64,000 nucleotides of DNA from Prostheceraeus crozeri (lineage: Eukaryota; Platyhelminthes; Polycladida; Euryleptidae). Where the stretch lies: assembly GCA_907163375.1 (NCBI GenBank), contig CAJQUW010005733.1, forward strand, positions 1 to 64,000, written 5' to 3'. Shown here in pieces: positions 34,031-45,790 of the stretch (its first letter is position 1; every line of letters starts with the position of its first letter). Under the pieces are notes generated by a model that saw only the letters and a list, made by a program, of their open reading frames with translations, did not search any database and was not told the origin of the DNA. Position numbers and translations under genes: made by a program.

Positions 34031-36176
34031 GGCGGAATGCTAGGATATTTGATATATGATGTATAAGGATAAGGATCCTCTTCGGATTTCTGCAATTCAG
34101 ATGGGTCATGGATCACGGAAGAACAGGTTTGGCCACGATTAGCGTTGGAATACCAAAATAAAACATATAAACTTAGCAAATGTCATCATCAAAGTAAATC
34201 GAAATTCGCTTTTGTTATTTTTGCCTATTTTTGTACTGTAATAGAAATGATATTCCATTCGCTATTTGTGAAAGTATGGATTACACGCGGTTCTATAACA
34301 CCCACTAGTGAGATGTACTACTCTTTCTGCTTCACAATTTACACCAAAATATTCTATTTAGATGTAGAAGTTTTCGTTTGTATTTTTTCAAGGAATTCAT
34401 ATATAAAGTTCTTTTATCTTTTGTAAATCGATAAGCGAAATGGATTTAATGGTTGTCCTACATCTGGGTGTGTCACACCCCAACCAAAGTTTACATCAGT
34501 AGAAATCATGTAAAAAACTGTCAACATTCGATGATATTCCATGACCTTTATTTATTTATTTAAGGGCAATTCCATAAATAACGCACGGACATTCTGACAT
34601 ATTCGTCATTTCTCATCATGAAGCAATGCGACTTCATTCATAGAAATTGCACCATACCATGCCAAAATAGTCTGAAATATTATCACTTTTAGTCCCTCTT
34701 TCGACGCCAGCGGTCAAAAGGTCACTGTAACGCACGTTCTTGTATTAAACGGCGATTTTGATGTGACTTGTCAATTTCACATATTTCTCTGACAGAACAC
34801 TGCTATTTGCGCATGTCTGTGCCAAAAATGTCGTTTTCTATCAGTCCTGAAATGACATCAATTTACTTTAAATGTGAATGGATGGATGATTCATAATAAC
34901 GCAAAACAACTTGACAAGCGATATAATTTTAGAGCTCTTGGTGCATGCGACTGTTTCCTTGAATGCCCATGCTTTCGTCATTTTGAATCATGTCGAAACC
35001 GAAGCGTGTTTGTAAAGACTGACTGCTGTAAGCCTACTTGCCTTACATTGTAAAGATGGTTAAGACTCTATACTTGACTGATGACAATTTATGTGTTACA
35101 GTTGCAGTGGATGAACTGGATCGCTTTGGCAAAGAAGTGATCAGGAGTGAATATTGCCGACGTGATGAGAGGATAACTGCTAGCAAGAGCAAGTGTAGGA
35201 GGTGGTCATACGTTGACCTTTCGAATATGCTTGACGTAATAACACATGAATAACGGAAGTGCAGAGAGTCCTGGGTTTGAATCTGTCCGCCTCGGGAGGC
35301 ACTACTGCTCTCCATAGAGGTAGCTAACCCTAACCTGTTGAGAGCTGCGAGTGTGTGAAGGCTGTCCGTTTCCTAATAATGGCAGAATTTCCAAATCAGA
35401 GAATTTCTTGCTCTCATTAAATGATTTCAGCGAAAGATGAATGAATTGACTGAAATGAAACTTAGAAACAGATATTATATGCTTTAAAAGTCTCTTGGAC
35501 AAACTATATTTCGAATGCATATTTTTTTCAGGAAAACAGGCTGGAAAGTTTCAATAATTTAGCTGATGCTGGTTAAGCTAAAATGCATATAAAAAATGAA
35601 AATGCAAAAAAACATGAATGAAAAAATAAAACAGATATATAGAAATAAAAGTATGATAGTTTGCTCAATGTTGTAAGCCATCGCGATGATAAGATTGCAA
35701 AGCGATTTATCGATGACGTTCAGCTTGAAGACGCTTTCGTTTCTTTCGAGCGTCAAAGGAAAGTGTCACGTCAAATGTCGTCGCACATACACAAGCAAGA
35801 AGACGCTGAACAGAGGAACTGAAGGTGGATGATACAGATGCTGAAGAGCGGGAGCACATTGCGACAAGTACAAGATCAAAAGCTGTTGAAGTTAAGTACA
35901 AGACGGTTTTATAAAATGAAAAAAAGACATGGACGAATCAGAGGATAAAAATATTATCCTCGTTGCTATCAGCAAAAGACAAGAACGCATTTTCAGAAAG
36001 ATTTGGATGACACTGAAGTTCTCGTAAAATTCTGGCTTTGGTGAATTGTAGACTTGATAGCCCATGAATTTCCTTTCCACAGAAAATGCTTGAGTAGCTA
36101 CATGCTGCACTCCATAGTGAACGTTTGCAATGCCATCTTCTGAAAAGTTTGTTGTTGTTGTTCTTTAGATGGCTTA
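34031..36176. other. No confident gene
   Basis: A 71-codon frame at 35038-35253 has no recognisable motif. At 35700-35920 the plus strand reads like a decayed gene tail (DDVQLEDAFVSFERQRK) with stops, but I cannot assign it. Confidence 0.4.
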
Positions 36177-36269
36177 TGGCATGTTCAGAGCACAAAGCAA
36201 ACAATGTTTCGTCTCTCCTCATTGTATTACCTTCCGAGGTACGAAACATTGTTTGTTCTGAACATGCCA
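36177..36269. repeat. Short inverted repeat
   Basis: TGGCATGTTCAGA..CAAACAATGTTTCG (36177-36211) is mirrored by CGAAACATTGTTTGTTCTG and AACATGCCA (36242-36269). The left arm has a small extra segment, GCACAAAG. No duplication was found around it. Confidence 0.75.
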
Positions 36270-36585
36270 CTAAACTGCATTCTGTTCATCACCCACAATT
36301 TGAGCTACCAAGGGATCAGTTTATTCTTCCGCCATTTCTTTGTCAACTGCTGTGTCCAAAGTAAGAAGCTCAAGAGTCGACTCGCAGAGTGGGAATATGC
36401 AGATGAGGTAGCTGAAAATTCTATACGTAAAAATCATGTTCTTCATAAGCGGCAAAAGATATTCGAAATTACATGAAGAAGATTGAAGAGGGTAAATACC
36501 AAAGACGGAATAGCGGGGTATCTGATGAATCAAACCTCTATCACATGATGCAGCCTTACAAAGTGTCCCATCATATTTATGTAAT

Positions 36586-36589
<4 letters not shown>

Positions 36590-36624
<35 letters not shown>
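36590..36624. repeat. (TA)n microsatellite
   Basis: About 17 TA units directly adjoin the inverted tail of the Penelope-like element. Confidence 0.95.
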
Positions 36625-36631
<7 letters not shown>

Positions 36632-36656
36632 TGAAAACACAGGATTAAGAAGCATG

Positions 36657-36696
36657 CGCCAACATGTTTCTGCCACTACTGTGGCTTGTCAAGGCG
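36657..36696 (-). ncRNA. Hammerhead-like remnant, probably inactive
   Basis: The minus strand reads CGCC, TTGACAA, a stem (GCCACAGTAGTGGC), AGAAACATGTT and GGCG. The outer CGCC/GGCG and inner stem pair, and GAAACATGT matches the 59443 ribozyme. The core TTGACAA departs from CTGANGA at essential positions, so cleavage is unlikely. Confidence 0.45.
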
Positions 36697-36795
36697 ATAA
36701 ATGAACTATATTGAATAGCTACAATACAAATGAATTTCAACTAAAAATACATGGACACAGTCATTAGCCTGTAGGCTAGAGAAGATCATAGAGTT

Positions 36796-37098
36796 TTAGA
36801 AGACGTTTAGTGGTGGTCGGTATTTTCTAATGAACATAGTTTCTTTGTGTTCACGTTCTAGCCTTGTAGAAGAAATCGGCATTTTATAGAATGGCATGAT
36901 AGAGAATTTTTTACTCAAATTTACCGCACAATTTCTGATATGGGTGCTTGCTGGTAAAAATGAGTATTCAGCATTTTGAATCTGTTGCCGATGGACAGTA
37001 ACTCTGTGACGAAGGGTATCACCGGATTGACCTATGTAAAATTTATTGCAACCTAGGCAAGTCAATTTATAAATGAAATTGGAAGACCCACAACTCAT
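36796..37098 (-). pseudogene. Penelope GIY-YIG endonuclease domain
   Basis: This is a 100-codon block with FIYKLTCLGCNKFYIGQSGD (the GIY-YIG core as IYKL and FYIG), a conserved Arg in TLRHRVTVHR, and a C-terminal EREHKETMFIRKYRPPLN, the usual end of Penelope proteins. The domain nicks the target for insertion. It follows the RT by a cysteine-rich linker, but a frameshift between 37099 and 37325 disconnects the two. Confidence 0.85.
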
Positions 37099-37325
37099 GT
37101 TGTGTCTTATGTTAAAATGAAAGTCAGATTCATCAACTCGAAAAGTAATTTCCTTCCCTGCTGTAATATTGTCGCAGCATTTGCAGCGGGGTTGATCACA
37201 TTTAGTTACACCCTCAATTTGAGTTTTCTTATTTCGTTTTAAAATGGATAATATTGATTTTGGCTGTCTTAGTGAATTCTGAAATTTACAATTTTCGAAA
37301 GATTTAATAGATTTTAATGTATTAG

Positions 37326-37907
37326 TTAATGGGTAAATAGTTTTGTTGAAGACTTGAGGATTATTGGGATTATAGGTATGTACAAAGGAATAATAATGTC
37401 ATTCAATGTATATCTATTATCATTATGCTTTAATCGTTCTTTGGCTCTTTGTATAGCATTCCTTACTAAACCTTCAGGATAATTTAGTTTTGTTAATCTA
37501 TCCTTTAGTTCTTGATATCTTACAATCTTATTATGATTTTCGGATACAATTCTTTCTATCCTATGGGCCAGCACAAACGGAATGTTTCGAATTGTATGTC
37601 TCGGATGATTTGACTGAAAAGGTATATAACTAAAACTATCGGTCGGTTTGTTGTAGATGTCTGTTTCTATAGTATTTTTAATGGTATTTTTGTATACCCG
37701 AACATCCAAAAAGTTCAAAGACTGTTCATTTTTATCCACAGTAAATTTTATGGAGGGGTGCAAAGCATTTAATATTTCTAAAAAGTTGTTTAATTCACCG
37801 TAACTAGATTTCCATATTAGCCAGCAATCATCGAGATAGCGTATCCAAGAATTAATAATTTCATTTGATTCATGGTCCAGATAAATCTCTTTAATCATGG
37901 TATACAT
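37326..37907 (-). pseudogene. Penelope reverse transcriptase, C-terminal half
   Basis: It begins inside the palm domain: WIRYLDDCWLIW is the YxDD active site. It continues with LNFLDVRVYKN, YNKPTDSFSYIPFQSNHPRHT and IPFVLAHRIERIVSEN, all hallmarks of Penelope RTs. The fingers and first half of the palm are missing because the inverted tail starts at 37911. The last about 15 codons run out of frame. Confidence 0.9.
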
Positions 37908-37981
37908 TTGGGCGCATGCTTCTTAATCCTGTGTTTTCATTTTAATTATTTAACTGCATTTGCTTTGATTTCTATTATTTC

Positions 37982-37983
<2 letters not shown>

Positions 37984-38034
<51 letters not shown>
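37984..38034. repeat. (AT)n microsatellite
   Basis: About 25 AT units lie just right of the Penelope-like element. Confidence 0.95.
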
Positions 38035-38037
<3 letters not shown>

Positions 38038-38297
38038 TATACTCACCGCAAATGATATTTGATGTATATACATTTTGAGATGGGAGCGAATGGTCGATTA
38101 CTATTATAAAGACAACTTGATAATTTAGAACCGCCATTGATCTTTTTTGTGATAAGAAAAGTAGGACTTTACGTCAGTGAATGTATTAACTAAATTTGCC
38201 AAATTTTCGTATGACACTTCAACAAGGGAGAGCAACAGCGGATGCAACGATATATGTAAACTACACATGTACAATGAAGATACAAGTAACACAAAAT

Positions 38298-38540
38298 TCA
38301 AAAACTTAGATATTGGATGAACTGAAATGTTGGTAGAAAACTATCATGACAACTTAAATATTCACGAATACGCATACGAAAAGTGCGATTAGCTTCGCCA
38401 ATATAAAAATGTAGACATGAATTGCATGTTAACGCATACACAATATTCTTAAGAAAACATAACTTATTATCATGACATAAGCAATTTTCACAACAACTCA
38501 CATTTTCTTTACATGAAAGTGATCGTTTAAGACATGGTTG
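38298..38540 (-). pseudogene. Second, diverged Penelope GIY-YIG fragment
   Basis: The minus strand shows a cysteine cluster (CCENCLCHDNKLCF) then IVYALTCNSCLHFYIGEANR and TFRMRIREYL, a GIY-YIG endonuclease start from a Penelope lineage other than the neighbour at 36796. It is cut off after about 65 codons. It lies 250 bp beyond the TA tract. Confidence 0.75.
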
Positions 38541-39684
38541 AGTAATACAAAAATTTTAGCATCAACTGAGGAAAAATGAAAACTAGAAAACTCCTTTCTG
38601 ACTCTTAGCTTGAATAATATTGATAGGTATATGGCATCCGCAAATAAATGTTACTTAGATTTCTGCTTCCCTTGTAGTTATTGCTTAAGTTGTTATTTCA
38701 TTTCAGATGTTTTCTTCAATATGAGTTGGATATTTCTTATTTATGAAACTTGATTTCAAAAAATTCAGACCTATAATTTGTTTGTTAGTCGAAAAATTTA
38801 CGTGCACTCTCAGGGAGTCTGTTTTAAGAAGATTAATTCTCTTCTTCATTCTAATGATGTCTGGTTTGTTGACTTTCGCATTCGTCTTGGCTTCAAAAAT
38901 TCGTAGTGCGTGTTTCGTACCTCAATATTCCACGTTAATTTTCCAACGTCGAAATTCAAAAAATCAACAGAAATTTCAATTTCGCGAGAGAAGTTCCAGA
39001 GCAGACATCCTCAGATCGGTGTATTAATGTCCAACCTGCAAGAAAACACCACACAAAAGTACGTCCTGACCTGACTACTTCAACCTCCAAACACGGACTG
39101 ACACCTTACTACAAATACAAAATTGCACATGTACCCGTACATAAAGCATTCAATGTACATTGTACATGTGTTAATGCCTAGTAACGCACTCGGTATTTGT
39201 CTTTCCTTGAACTTTAGGTCCATTTATTCAAGCACAAATTCAATTGAAAAAATTATTGCATCAGAAAGATTTTTTGGGCACTCAATCTCAACAAAGACTC
39301 TGAAAAGTCTGATAAATGTAAAATCTCAAAAAGTGCACACAATCCCAACGTAATAACACTAGCATAATGAGCGAAGATTGTGCATGCACAATCTTTAACC
39401 GAAGAAAAAACTTAGGAGTAGAATAACAGTTTCGACAAGCTTCGTAATGAGTGGCGTCCGAGGTCCACGATGAGAACACTGAAGAGGTGGTCGAGCAGTT
39501 GACGGAAACCATTGAGGCTCACTTTGACATTGATTTTGGCGACAGGATAGGAAGACGTAACCAAATCGTCAAGATTAAAGTAAAAACAAATAGGAAGATC
39601 AACGCAACAAAGCACTGAAGCAAGCAAAGAAACAGAGATGATTCGATGGTGTTTACATAAATACTGAGATGCACAATGGATAGG
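38541..39684. other. No confident gene
   Basis: Short frames on both strands lack recognisable domains. The LTR retrotransposon interrupts this sequence at 39684. Confidence 0.4.
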
Positions 39685-40222
39685 TGTAAGAGTCATGTGG
39701 TTTATATCGTATTTTGTATTTTTGTATATTGATTAACATTTGTTTTAATTAAGTGAAATGACTTCATGAACTTATGAATCAATAGTTATCTGGTTTGATA
39801 GCAATCATATGATAGTCGTCATGTCATAGTAATTTGTTTTTTGTAGATGTTTGACTGATAGGATTTCTCAGATTGTATCATAGAAAGGCAATAAGTTGCA
39901 GTCAAGTGTTTTCAGATATTTTTCTTAACTCTCTATGCTTTTGGAATTGTCATGTCTACCGTAGTAATTTCTTATATAGCCAAATATGGACATTTGTAAA
40001 TTGATGATTAATAATTGTTGTCAGTGATATCTAAATATGGTATATTTGTCCATTTGAAATTCATGCCTTGTCAACCGTTTTTCTAATGTAGCAACTTATC
40101 AAATTTTAAGCAGTTGAATTTTGTTTGCTCTTCACTCCTACATTTTATGCCACTGAGTAAGGTTGTAAGCTGCTGCTTCAATATAGTCATCGCTGGGTCA
40201 CAAGTTTTTTTTTCAACTTACA
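39685..40222 (+). repeat. 5' LTR (538 bp)
   Basis: The start is TGTAAG and the end is CTTACA. Compared with the 3' LTR it has an extra TTTTGTA near 39713, a different TTATATAGCC segment near 39970 and single-base changes. Confidence 0.93.
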
Positions 40223-40246
40223 AGCTATCACCGGCAAAGATCAAGT

Positions 40247-40953
40247 ATGTCTATCAAATTTTCCGATATTGTCGAGAAGTATTATGGAGTTGGAGATTTC
40301 GTAGAATGGATTAACAAACTTGAGTTGGTTGCATCTCTGCAAAACATAGAAGATTTGTCAAAATTCATACCTTTGTTCTTAACTGGAGGAGCCTTCTCGG
40401 TCTACATTGATTTGAGTGAGGACACAAGAAAGAACTACAAAGAGGTAAAATCTGCACTGATCAATATTTTTAGTAGCGATAAGTTCACCGTGTATGAGTC
40501 TCTAATGTTTAGAAAGTTGAGATTGAATGAGTCTGTAGATGTATATTTAGCGGACATCAAACGAATGATCTCTTTGATTGATGAATTTTCGTCTGATGAG
40601 TTATTGAAAACTGCTTTTTTTTTGGGCTACCTGATAACGTGAAAACACAGTTAAGAGCTGCATGTTCTCTAACAGAAATGAGCCTAGACATGATAGTGCA
40701 ACGAACCAGAGGTCTGATGAAATCAAATTCCAGTCGAGAGATATGTTTCGTAAGTCAAGCCAAAAACAATGTTTCACAAAAGAGCAAAAGTTTGATTTGT
40801 TACCAATGTGGGAAAGAGGGTCATGCAAGGAATCGCTGTCCGTCATTGAAAGAGCGACGTTGTTTCCGATGTGGTGAAGTAAATCACATAATTGCTAACT
40901 GCCCAAAAAATGTCGTTGAGAACAAGTCCACACCTGAACAAAAAAACGTGTAG
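40247..40953 (+). pseudogene. gag (capsid and zinc knuckles), one frameshift
   Basis: The ATG at 40247 opens MSIKFSDIVEKYYGVGDFVEW, followed by capsid-like helices (FIPLFLTGGAFSVYIDL, YESLMFRKLRLNESVDVYL). A nine-T run (40615-40623) shifts the frame; the continuation (MKTQLRAACSLTEMSLDMIV) carries two knuckles, CYQCGKEGHARNRC and CFRCGEVNHIIANC. Gag would form the particle that packages element RNA. The frame shifts again near 40945 into the protease. Confidence 0.85.
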
Positions 40954-41636
40954 AGGAAGCCGCTGAAATTTGCGCCAGTGGTTTCCTTAAGTCTGATAGC
41001 GCTAAAGTACCTTCGTTGTATGTAGAATTTAACAATTTGTCGATAAAAGCCATGATTGACACAGGGTGCTCGAAATCAATAATTTCATCAAAATTAGTTA
41101 GCAAAACTCAATTGTTTAATAAGCCTCATAATGTTCAGAACATGAATGGCTTTATTACAGTATGTCACGGAACTTCAGAAATTGATGTTACAATAAACAA
41201 TGAGAATGTTCATTTACAGTGTTTGGTAACCGAAATTATTCCTGGATTTGATTTTCTTTTGGGTAAGGACTGTGTTGACCTACTTGGGGGAGTCGCTGCG
41301 TATAAAGACATGATTCGCTTTCATGTATTTGAACCCATTACAAGTAGCCATTTTGATAGAATTACTCAAAACGTAGATCTAGCCGCAGCCTGTGTCGAAC
41401 CCGATACAAATAGCCATTTTGATAGAACTACACAAAATCTAGCTTGTGCAGATTCTGACTTAACTTGTCGGCCCGCACAAAGTGTGGAAATCCACGATAA
41501 AGATTTCACCGCCATTTTTGATGACGGTAAATGGACTGTGAGTTGGAAGTTCGTAGATGATCCAAAATTATCGAATACAAAAAGTCAGTATAACATTCCT
41601 GAAAGAGCCAGAGTAGGCTTTCATGATGAAGTTTAG
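40954..41636 (+). pseudogene. Protease region
   Basis: The sequence shows an aspartic protease, KAMIDTGCSKSIISSKLV, then IIPGFDFLLGKDC, the retropepsin fold end. A short internal duplication (SSHFDRITQN and NSHFDRTTQN) follows. A TAG at 41634-41636 interrupts the frame, which then continues unbroken into the RT. Confidence 0.82.
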
Positions 41637-42345
41637 ACTTGGATAAGTAAGGGTTGGCTCAAAGAATATAGTGGGGAGCATGAAGGCATTATACCTTTAA
41701 TGGCCGTTATTCAAGAAAACAAAGAAAAAATTAGGCCAGTTATGGATTTCCGTGAGCTGAATGACTATATTTCCAGCCACACCGCAGAGAGCTCAGTTTG
41801 TCATGAGAAACTTAGAAATTGGCGTAGGCTAGGAGAAAACCTTAGCATGATTGATTTGAAAAAAGCCTATTTACAAATCCATATTAGCGAAAATTTGTGG
41901 CGTTACCAATTGGTAAGATATATGGGAAAAACCTACTGTTTAACAAAGCTGGGATTCGGATTAAGCGCTGCCCCTAGAATAATGACAAAAATTCTGCAAT
42001 TTGTTCTGGCTTCCGACGCCATCGTTGCTAAACATACTGACTCATATATTGATGATATTGAAGTTGACAATAATTGTCTCCAACGAAAGAGTTTTGAAAG
42101 TACTGGCTGAGTATGGTTTGGAAGCTAAACCCCCGGAGAGGCTTAGTAGAGCACGGGTGTTAGGATTGAGAGTGAGTAGCTCAGAGAAAGGATCAAGGGG
42201 TAGGGACAACGAAATTTCAGTAGGAAATGTCGAAACTAGACGAGAGTTGTTCGCATTCTGTGGGAAGTTAACCGGACATTATCCTGTTTGTGGTTGGCTG
42301 CGGCCAATGTGCTCTTACCTTAAGAGAATAAGTTCTGAGTGTTAG
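41637..42345 (+). pseudogene. Reverse transcriptase domain
   Basis: In-frame with the protease after the TAG come WISKGWLKEYSG, IRPVMDFRELNDYI, SMIDLKKAYLQIHI, LTKLGFGLSAAPRIM and SYIDDIEV, the catalytic YxDD. A frameshift near 42075 moves into the frame with VLKVLAEYGLEAKPP and FCGKLTGHYPVCGWLRP. A second in-frame TAG is at 42343-42345. Confidence 0.85.
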
Positions 42346-42870
42346 TGGGATGAAAAGTTGTCTGGTCGTACTTTAGAGATTCTCAATGATCTAAAGGAAC
42401 GTCTAAGAGTTGAAGATCCAGTCAGAATCAGAGGTGTTTGGCATGCTCCGCAGACAGAGTGTGGGAAAGTTTGGTGTGATGCGAGCACCTTGGCTGTGGG
42501 AGTTGCGATTGAGATTGAGAATGAAATTGTCGAGGATGCTTGTTGGTTGCGTAAGCCTGCTGATGTTGGACATATAAATTTGAGTGAGCTGGAGGCTGTG
42601 ATCAAAGGAGTGAATTTAGCTCTGAAGTGGAATTTAAAAAACATTCTGATTATTACTGACTCATATACGGTAAACCAATGGGTTTCTTCAGTTTTAACTG
42701 GAGACAAGAGAGTAAGAACGAAAGGTCTTGGTGAAGCTCTTATGCATAGACGCTTGTCTCTGATAAAAGACATTGAGACAGAATATAATTTGGACGTGAA
42801 AATTCAATGGGTCCCTTCTGAAGATAATAAATCCGACATTCTCACGAGAGTTCCCCGTAAGTGGCTATAG
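42346..42870 (+). pseudogene. RNase H domain
   Basis: The catalytic residues are visible: Asp in KVWCDASTLAVGVAI, Glu in NLSELEAVIKGVNLAL, Asp in ILIITDSYTVNQW, and the terminal Asp in VPSEDNKSDILTRVP. The domain removes RNA from the hybrid during cDNA synthesis. It is closed by TAG at 42868-42870, after which the same frame continues toward integrase. Confidence 0.87.
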
Positions 42871-43994
42871 AAACAAAGCGAATTGTGTTGTACTTCCGTG
42901 AAATAAGATCAAGCCTCAGAGATTTCAGTGGCAGAAATTGAACTTGCTCACAATGAGCATCATTTCGGCTTAGAAAAGACAGTTTATTTTTTAAAGAAGC
43001 GCTACCCAGATCAGGAGATTAGCAGATCAGTTGTGTAGAACGTAATCAATGACTGTATTCCTTGTTCCAGTGTAGATCCAGCATCTCAACGTTGGCCTCA
43101 TGGAACTCTTGATTGTGTGGAGAACTGGTATAGACTCGCTCTGGACACGACGCATTATAATGGATGCAATTATTTGACTTTAGTGAATTGTGGTCCGAGT
43201 AGATTTGCCATTTGGAGACTCCTTAACTCAGAATCGACTTCATCGATAGCGCGAGAACTAAATCAAATTTTTTCTGAAAGAGGTGCACCAACCGAGCTTC
43301 TTTTAGACAATGCAAGTTCATTTCGGTCAAGTGAATTCCAAACTTTTGTTGATCAATGGAAGATCTTGCTGGTTTTTCGATGCGCTTAAATCGACCATCG
43401 GGAAATGGCATTGTCGAGCGTAATCACCGCACGATCAAGCGCATGGCTGCTCGAACCAATAAAAGCATTCGTGAAATGTTGATGTATTATAACCAAGCTC
43501 CTCGAGGCGAAAATGGTGTCTCTCCGATCAAGTCAATTTATTCTTATGCATGGAGATATCCTTTGACAAAGTCCGACAGAAGTAGCGGTCCAAACAACTA
43601 CCATACTGATGATTTAGTTTTTGTGAAACTAGCAGATGGAAGATGCACAACGAAATGGAAAACTGGATTGATCACGAATGTTCGCAGCAGCACTTCAGTT
43701 GAAGTTGACGGTATTCCTCGGCACGTTGCAGACATTCGCAAGGCACAGAACAATGGCTCCAGAGGGGCACAAAATGTGGATTTCAGAATGGAGGTGCAGG
43801 ATGTCCAGCAAGTTGAAGTTTTTCCGAATGAAGCAGAGAGTGATGCTGTTGCTGCGAATTGTGAGCCCATTGACTCAGGTGATTCTCAACAAGACTTTTC
43901 TAGTGGTTCGCTCAGTCAGAGTTCATCAATCTCTCATGCTCATCCTTCGCGAACTCGAAGACCTCCCAGTCGTTTTGAAGATTATTACCTCTGA
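42871..43994 (+). pseudogene. Integrase domain
   Basis: The zinc-binding start (AHNEHHFGLEKTVYFLKKRY and CIPCSS) is broken by TAA at about 42904 and TAG at about 43036. The core shows D in LALDTTHYNG, D in LLLDNASSFRS and E in GNGIVERNHRTIKR, so the catalytic triad survives across a frameshift near 43370. The C-terminal part is rich in Ser and Gln and ends RRPPSRFEDYYL, a chromatin-tail-like end common in gypsy integrases. Confidence 0.87.
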
Positions 43995-44031
43995 ATTTTT
44001 TAATTGTTTTGATCTTGAGATAAGGGGGTAA

Positions 44032-44561
44032 TGTAAGAGTCATGTGGTTTATCTCGTATTTTTGTATATTGATTAACATTTGTTTTAATTAAGTGAAATG
44101 ACTTCATGAACTTATGAATCAATAGTTATCTGGTTTGATAGCAATCATATGATAGTCGTCATGTCATAGTAATTTGTTTTTTGTAGATGTTTGACTGATA
44201 GGATTTCTCAGATTGTATCATAGAAAGGCAATAAGTTGCAGTCAAGTGTTTTCAGATATTTTTCTTAACTCTCTATGCTTTTGGAATTGCCATGTCTACC
44301 GTAGTAATTTTTGTACAGCCAAATATGGACATTTGTAAATTGATGATTAATAATTGTTGTCAGTGATATCTAAAATATGGTATATTTGTCCATTTGAAAT
44401 TCATGCCTTGTCAACCGTTTTTCTAATGTAGCAACTTATCAAATTTTAAGCAGTTGAATTTTGTTTGCTCTTCACTCCTACATTTTATGCTACTGAGTAA
44501 GGTTGTAAGCTGCTGCTTCAATATAGTCATCGCTGGGTCACAAGTTTTTTTTCAACTTACA
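44032..44561 (+). repeat. 3' LTR (530 bp)
   Basis: It is nearly identical to 39685-40222 and is preceded by the polypurine tract. Confidence 0.93.
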
Positions 44562-45790
44562 ATAGGAAAGAAGACAAACGCATGAGAGATCCGCATGAGA
44601 AGGCTTTCCAAGCGAGAACCTATACATCAGCAAGGGAGGAGTTATGTAAAGGATCACTGCTATAGAAACAGCTAATCCACTGAGACATGTACGTCGATTG
44701 TCGTGGATATACGTGTAATCAAGTAGCCACTGCTAATAAATAGACGTAACACATGTCATTTGGTAAGCTTTTAGCAATTTTTTGCATTTGAATGTTTCCT
44801 TTTTAAAAATCAATTACTTCGCACATAACATACGAATGTATGATGTCCATTAATTTGTATTCATTTGCAAGTTGGTATCATTAACAACTTCCAATTCTGT
44901 TAATTCAAAGATCTAGCATCGTTGAAATCCAGGAAATATAATCGAAAAACACGTTCAAATATTTGCATCTTTAAAAATTTCAATCCAATACTTCCTCATG
45001 TCACGCATATGAAATTGACTGCCATCCCCATCATGCCGTATATCTATCCTGCTTTGTGAATGAATTAGAGCTCTAGATATGTCACACCCTATTCGAGATT
45101 TTTCGGAAGGTAAACAGCAAGTGACGTCCTTATCCATTTAGTAAGATATCTACATTAGTTCGAAGAAATCTATGATATTTTCTTCTACGATTTGTGTGTC
45201 TCGGTGGTTCTAGTGTAAGCACTACTAACGTAGCCCAAGGAAAGATTCAGTAATGAATGATATTTATTCTTCAGTTGTCAGTTGGCCTTCTGAGGGATTC
45301 CATTGTGACTTTGTATTATCATGATGGAGTTGTTGTGTTGTGAAGCAGTCGACATGGAGTTGCCTGATAGCATAGGGCCCAAAGCGTGATGTGACCCGAG
45401 AAACTGATGGTGACAAATAAAATACTCCGCTCTCCACCCCAACTCTGTGGAATGGATGAGGATTAAGCTACTAGTGATCATGAATATCTGGTGATGAAAT
45501 GTTTTTTTTCTATTTGTGGACGTTTCTTTCCACCTTGTTTTTATGAAAGCATCCAAAAAGTCAAAACATGATCGAAAAGGGCAGTTGCATTATTAATTCC
45601 AAAGAAATCAGAAAAGTTCAAAATGCTTCAATGCAAATTTCTCTGCTTCATGCGTAGAGCAATTTTCATGCACACATGCAGATAGTAACCTGACTCCATG
45701 AGTTTCACATCCTGATATAATTTGTTTGAATGTATGTTGAGAGTAAATTTTCGCAACAACACGCACATTTTTATGATTGTCATATGTTAT
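44562..45790. other. No gene seen
   Basis: Only short accidental frames. It carries the right half of the target site interrupted by the LTR element. Confidence 0.4.

Larger units (their letters stand above)
36624..37947 (-). mobile_element. Penelope-like element, 5'-truncated, with 37-bp inverted ends
   Basis: The minus strand encodes the end of a Penelope-type reverse transcriptase, a cysteine-rich linker (CDQPRCKCC near 37190) and a GIY-YIG endonuclease. The 37 bp at 36624-36660 recur inverted at 37911-37947 (GGCGCATGCTTCTTAATCCT). The right arm begins exactly where the RT is cut off. This truncated body with an inverted tail is the usual structure of Penelope-like elements. TA tracts lie just outside on both sides. 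Confidence 0.9.
39685..44561 (+). mobile_element. Full-length LTR retrotransposon with ATAGG target duplication
   Basis: LTRs at 39685-40222 and 44032-44561 both begin TGTAAGAGTCATG and end CAACTTACA. The host pentamer ATAGG lies at 39680-39684 and 44562-44566. A polypurine tract, GATAAGGGGGTA, precedes the 3' LTR. The order is gag with two zinc knuckles, protease, RT, RNase H, integrase, as in Ty3/gypsy; the clade is not determined. The LTRs differ at only a few places, yet the coding region has several stops and frameshifts. Confidence 0.93.

Noticed and set aside
35038-35253. 71-codon plus-strand frame
   Set aside because: No recognisable motif, coding bias or neighbouring exons.
36590-38034. 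TA tracts read as a CRISPR-like or origin repeat
   Set aside because: They are plain microsatellites in an animal genome.
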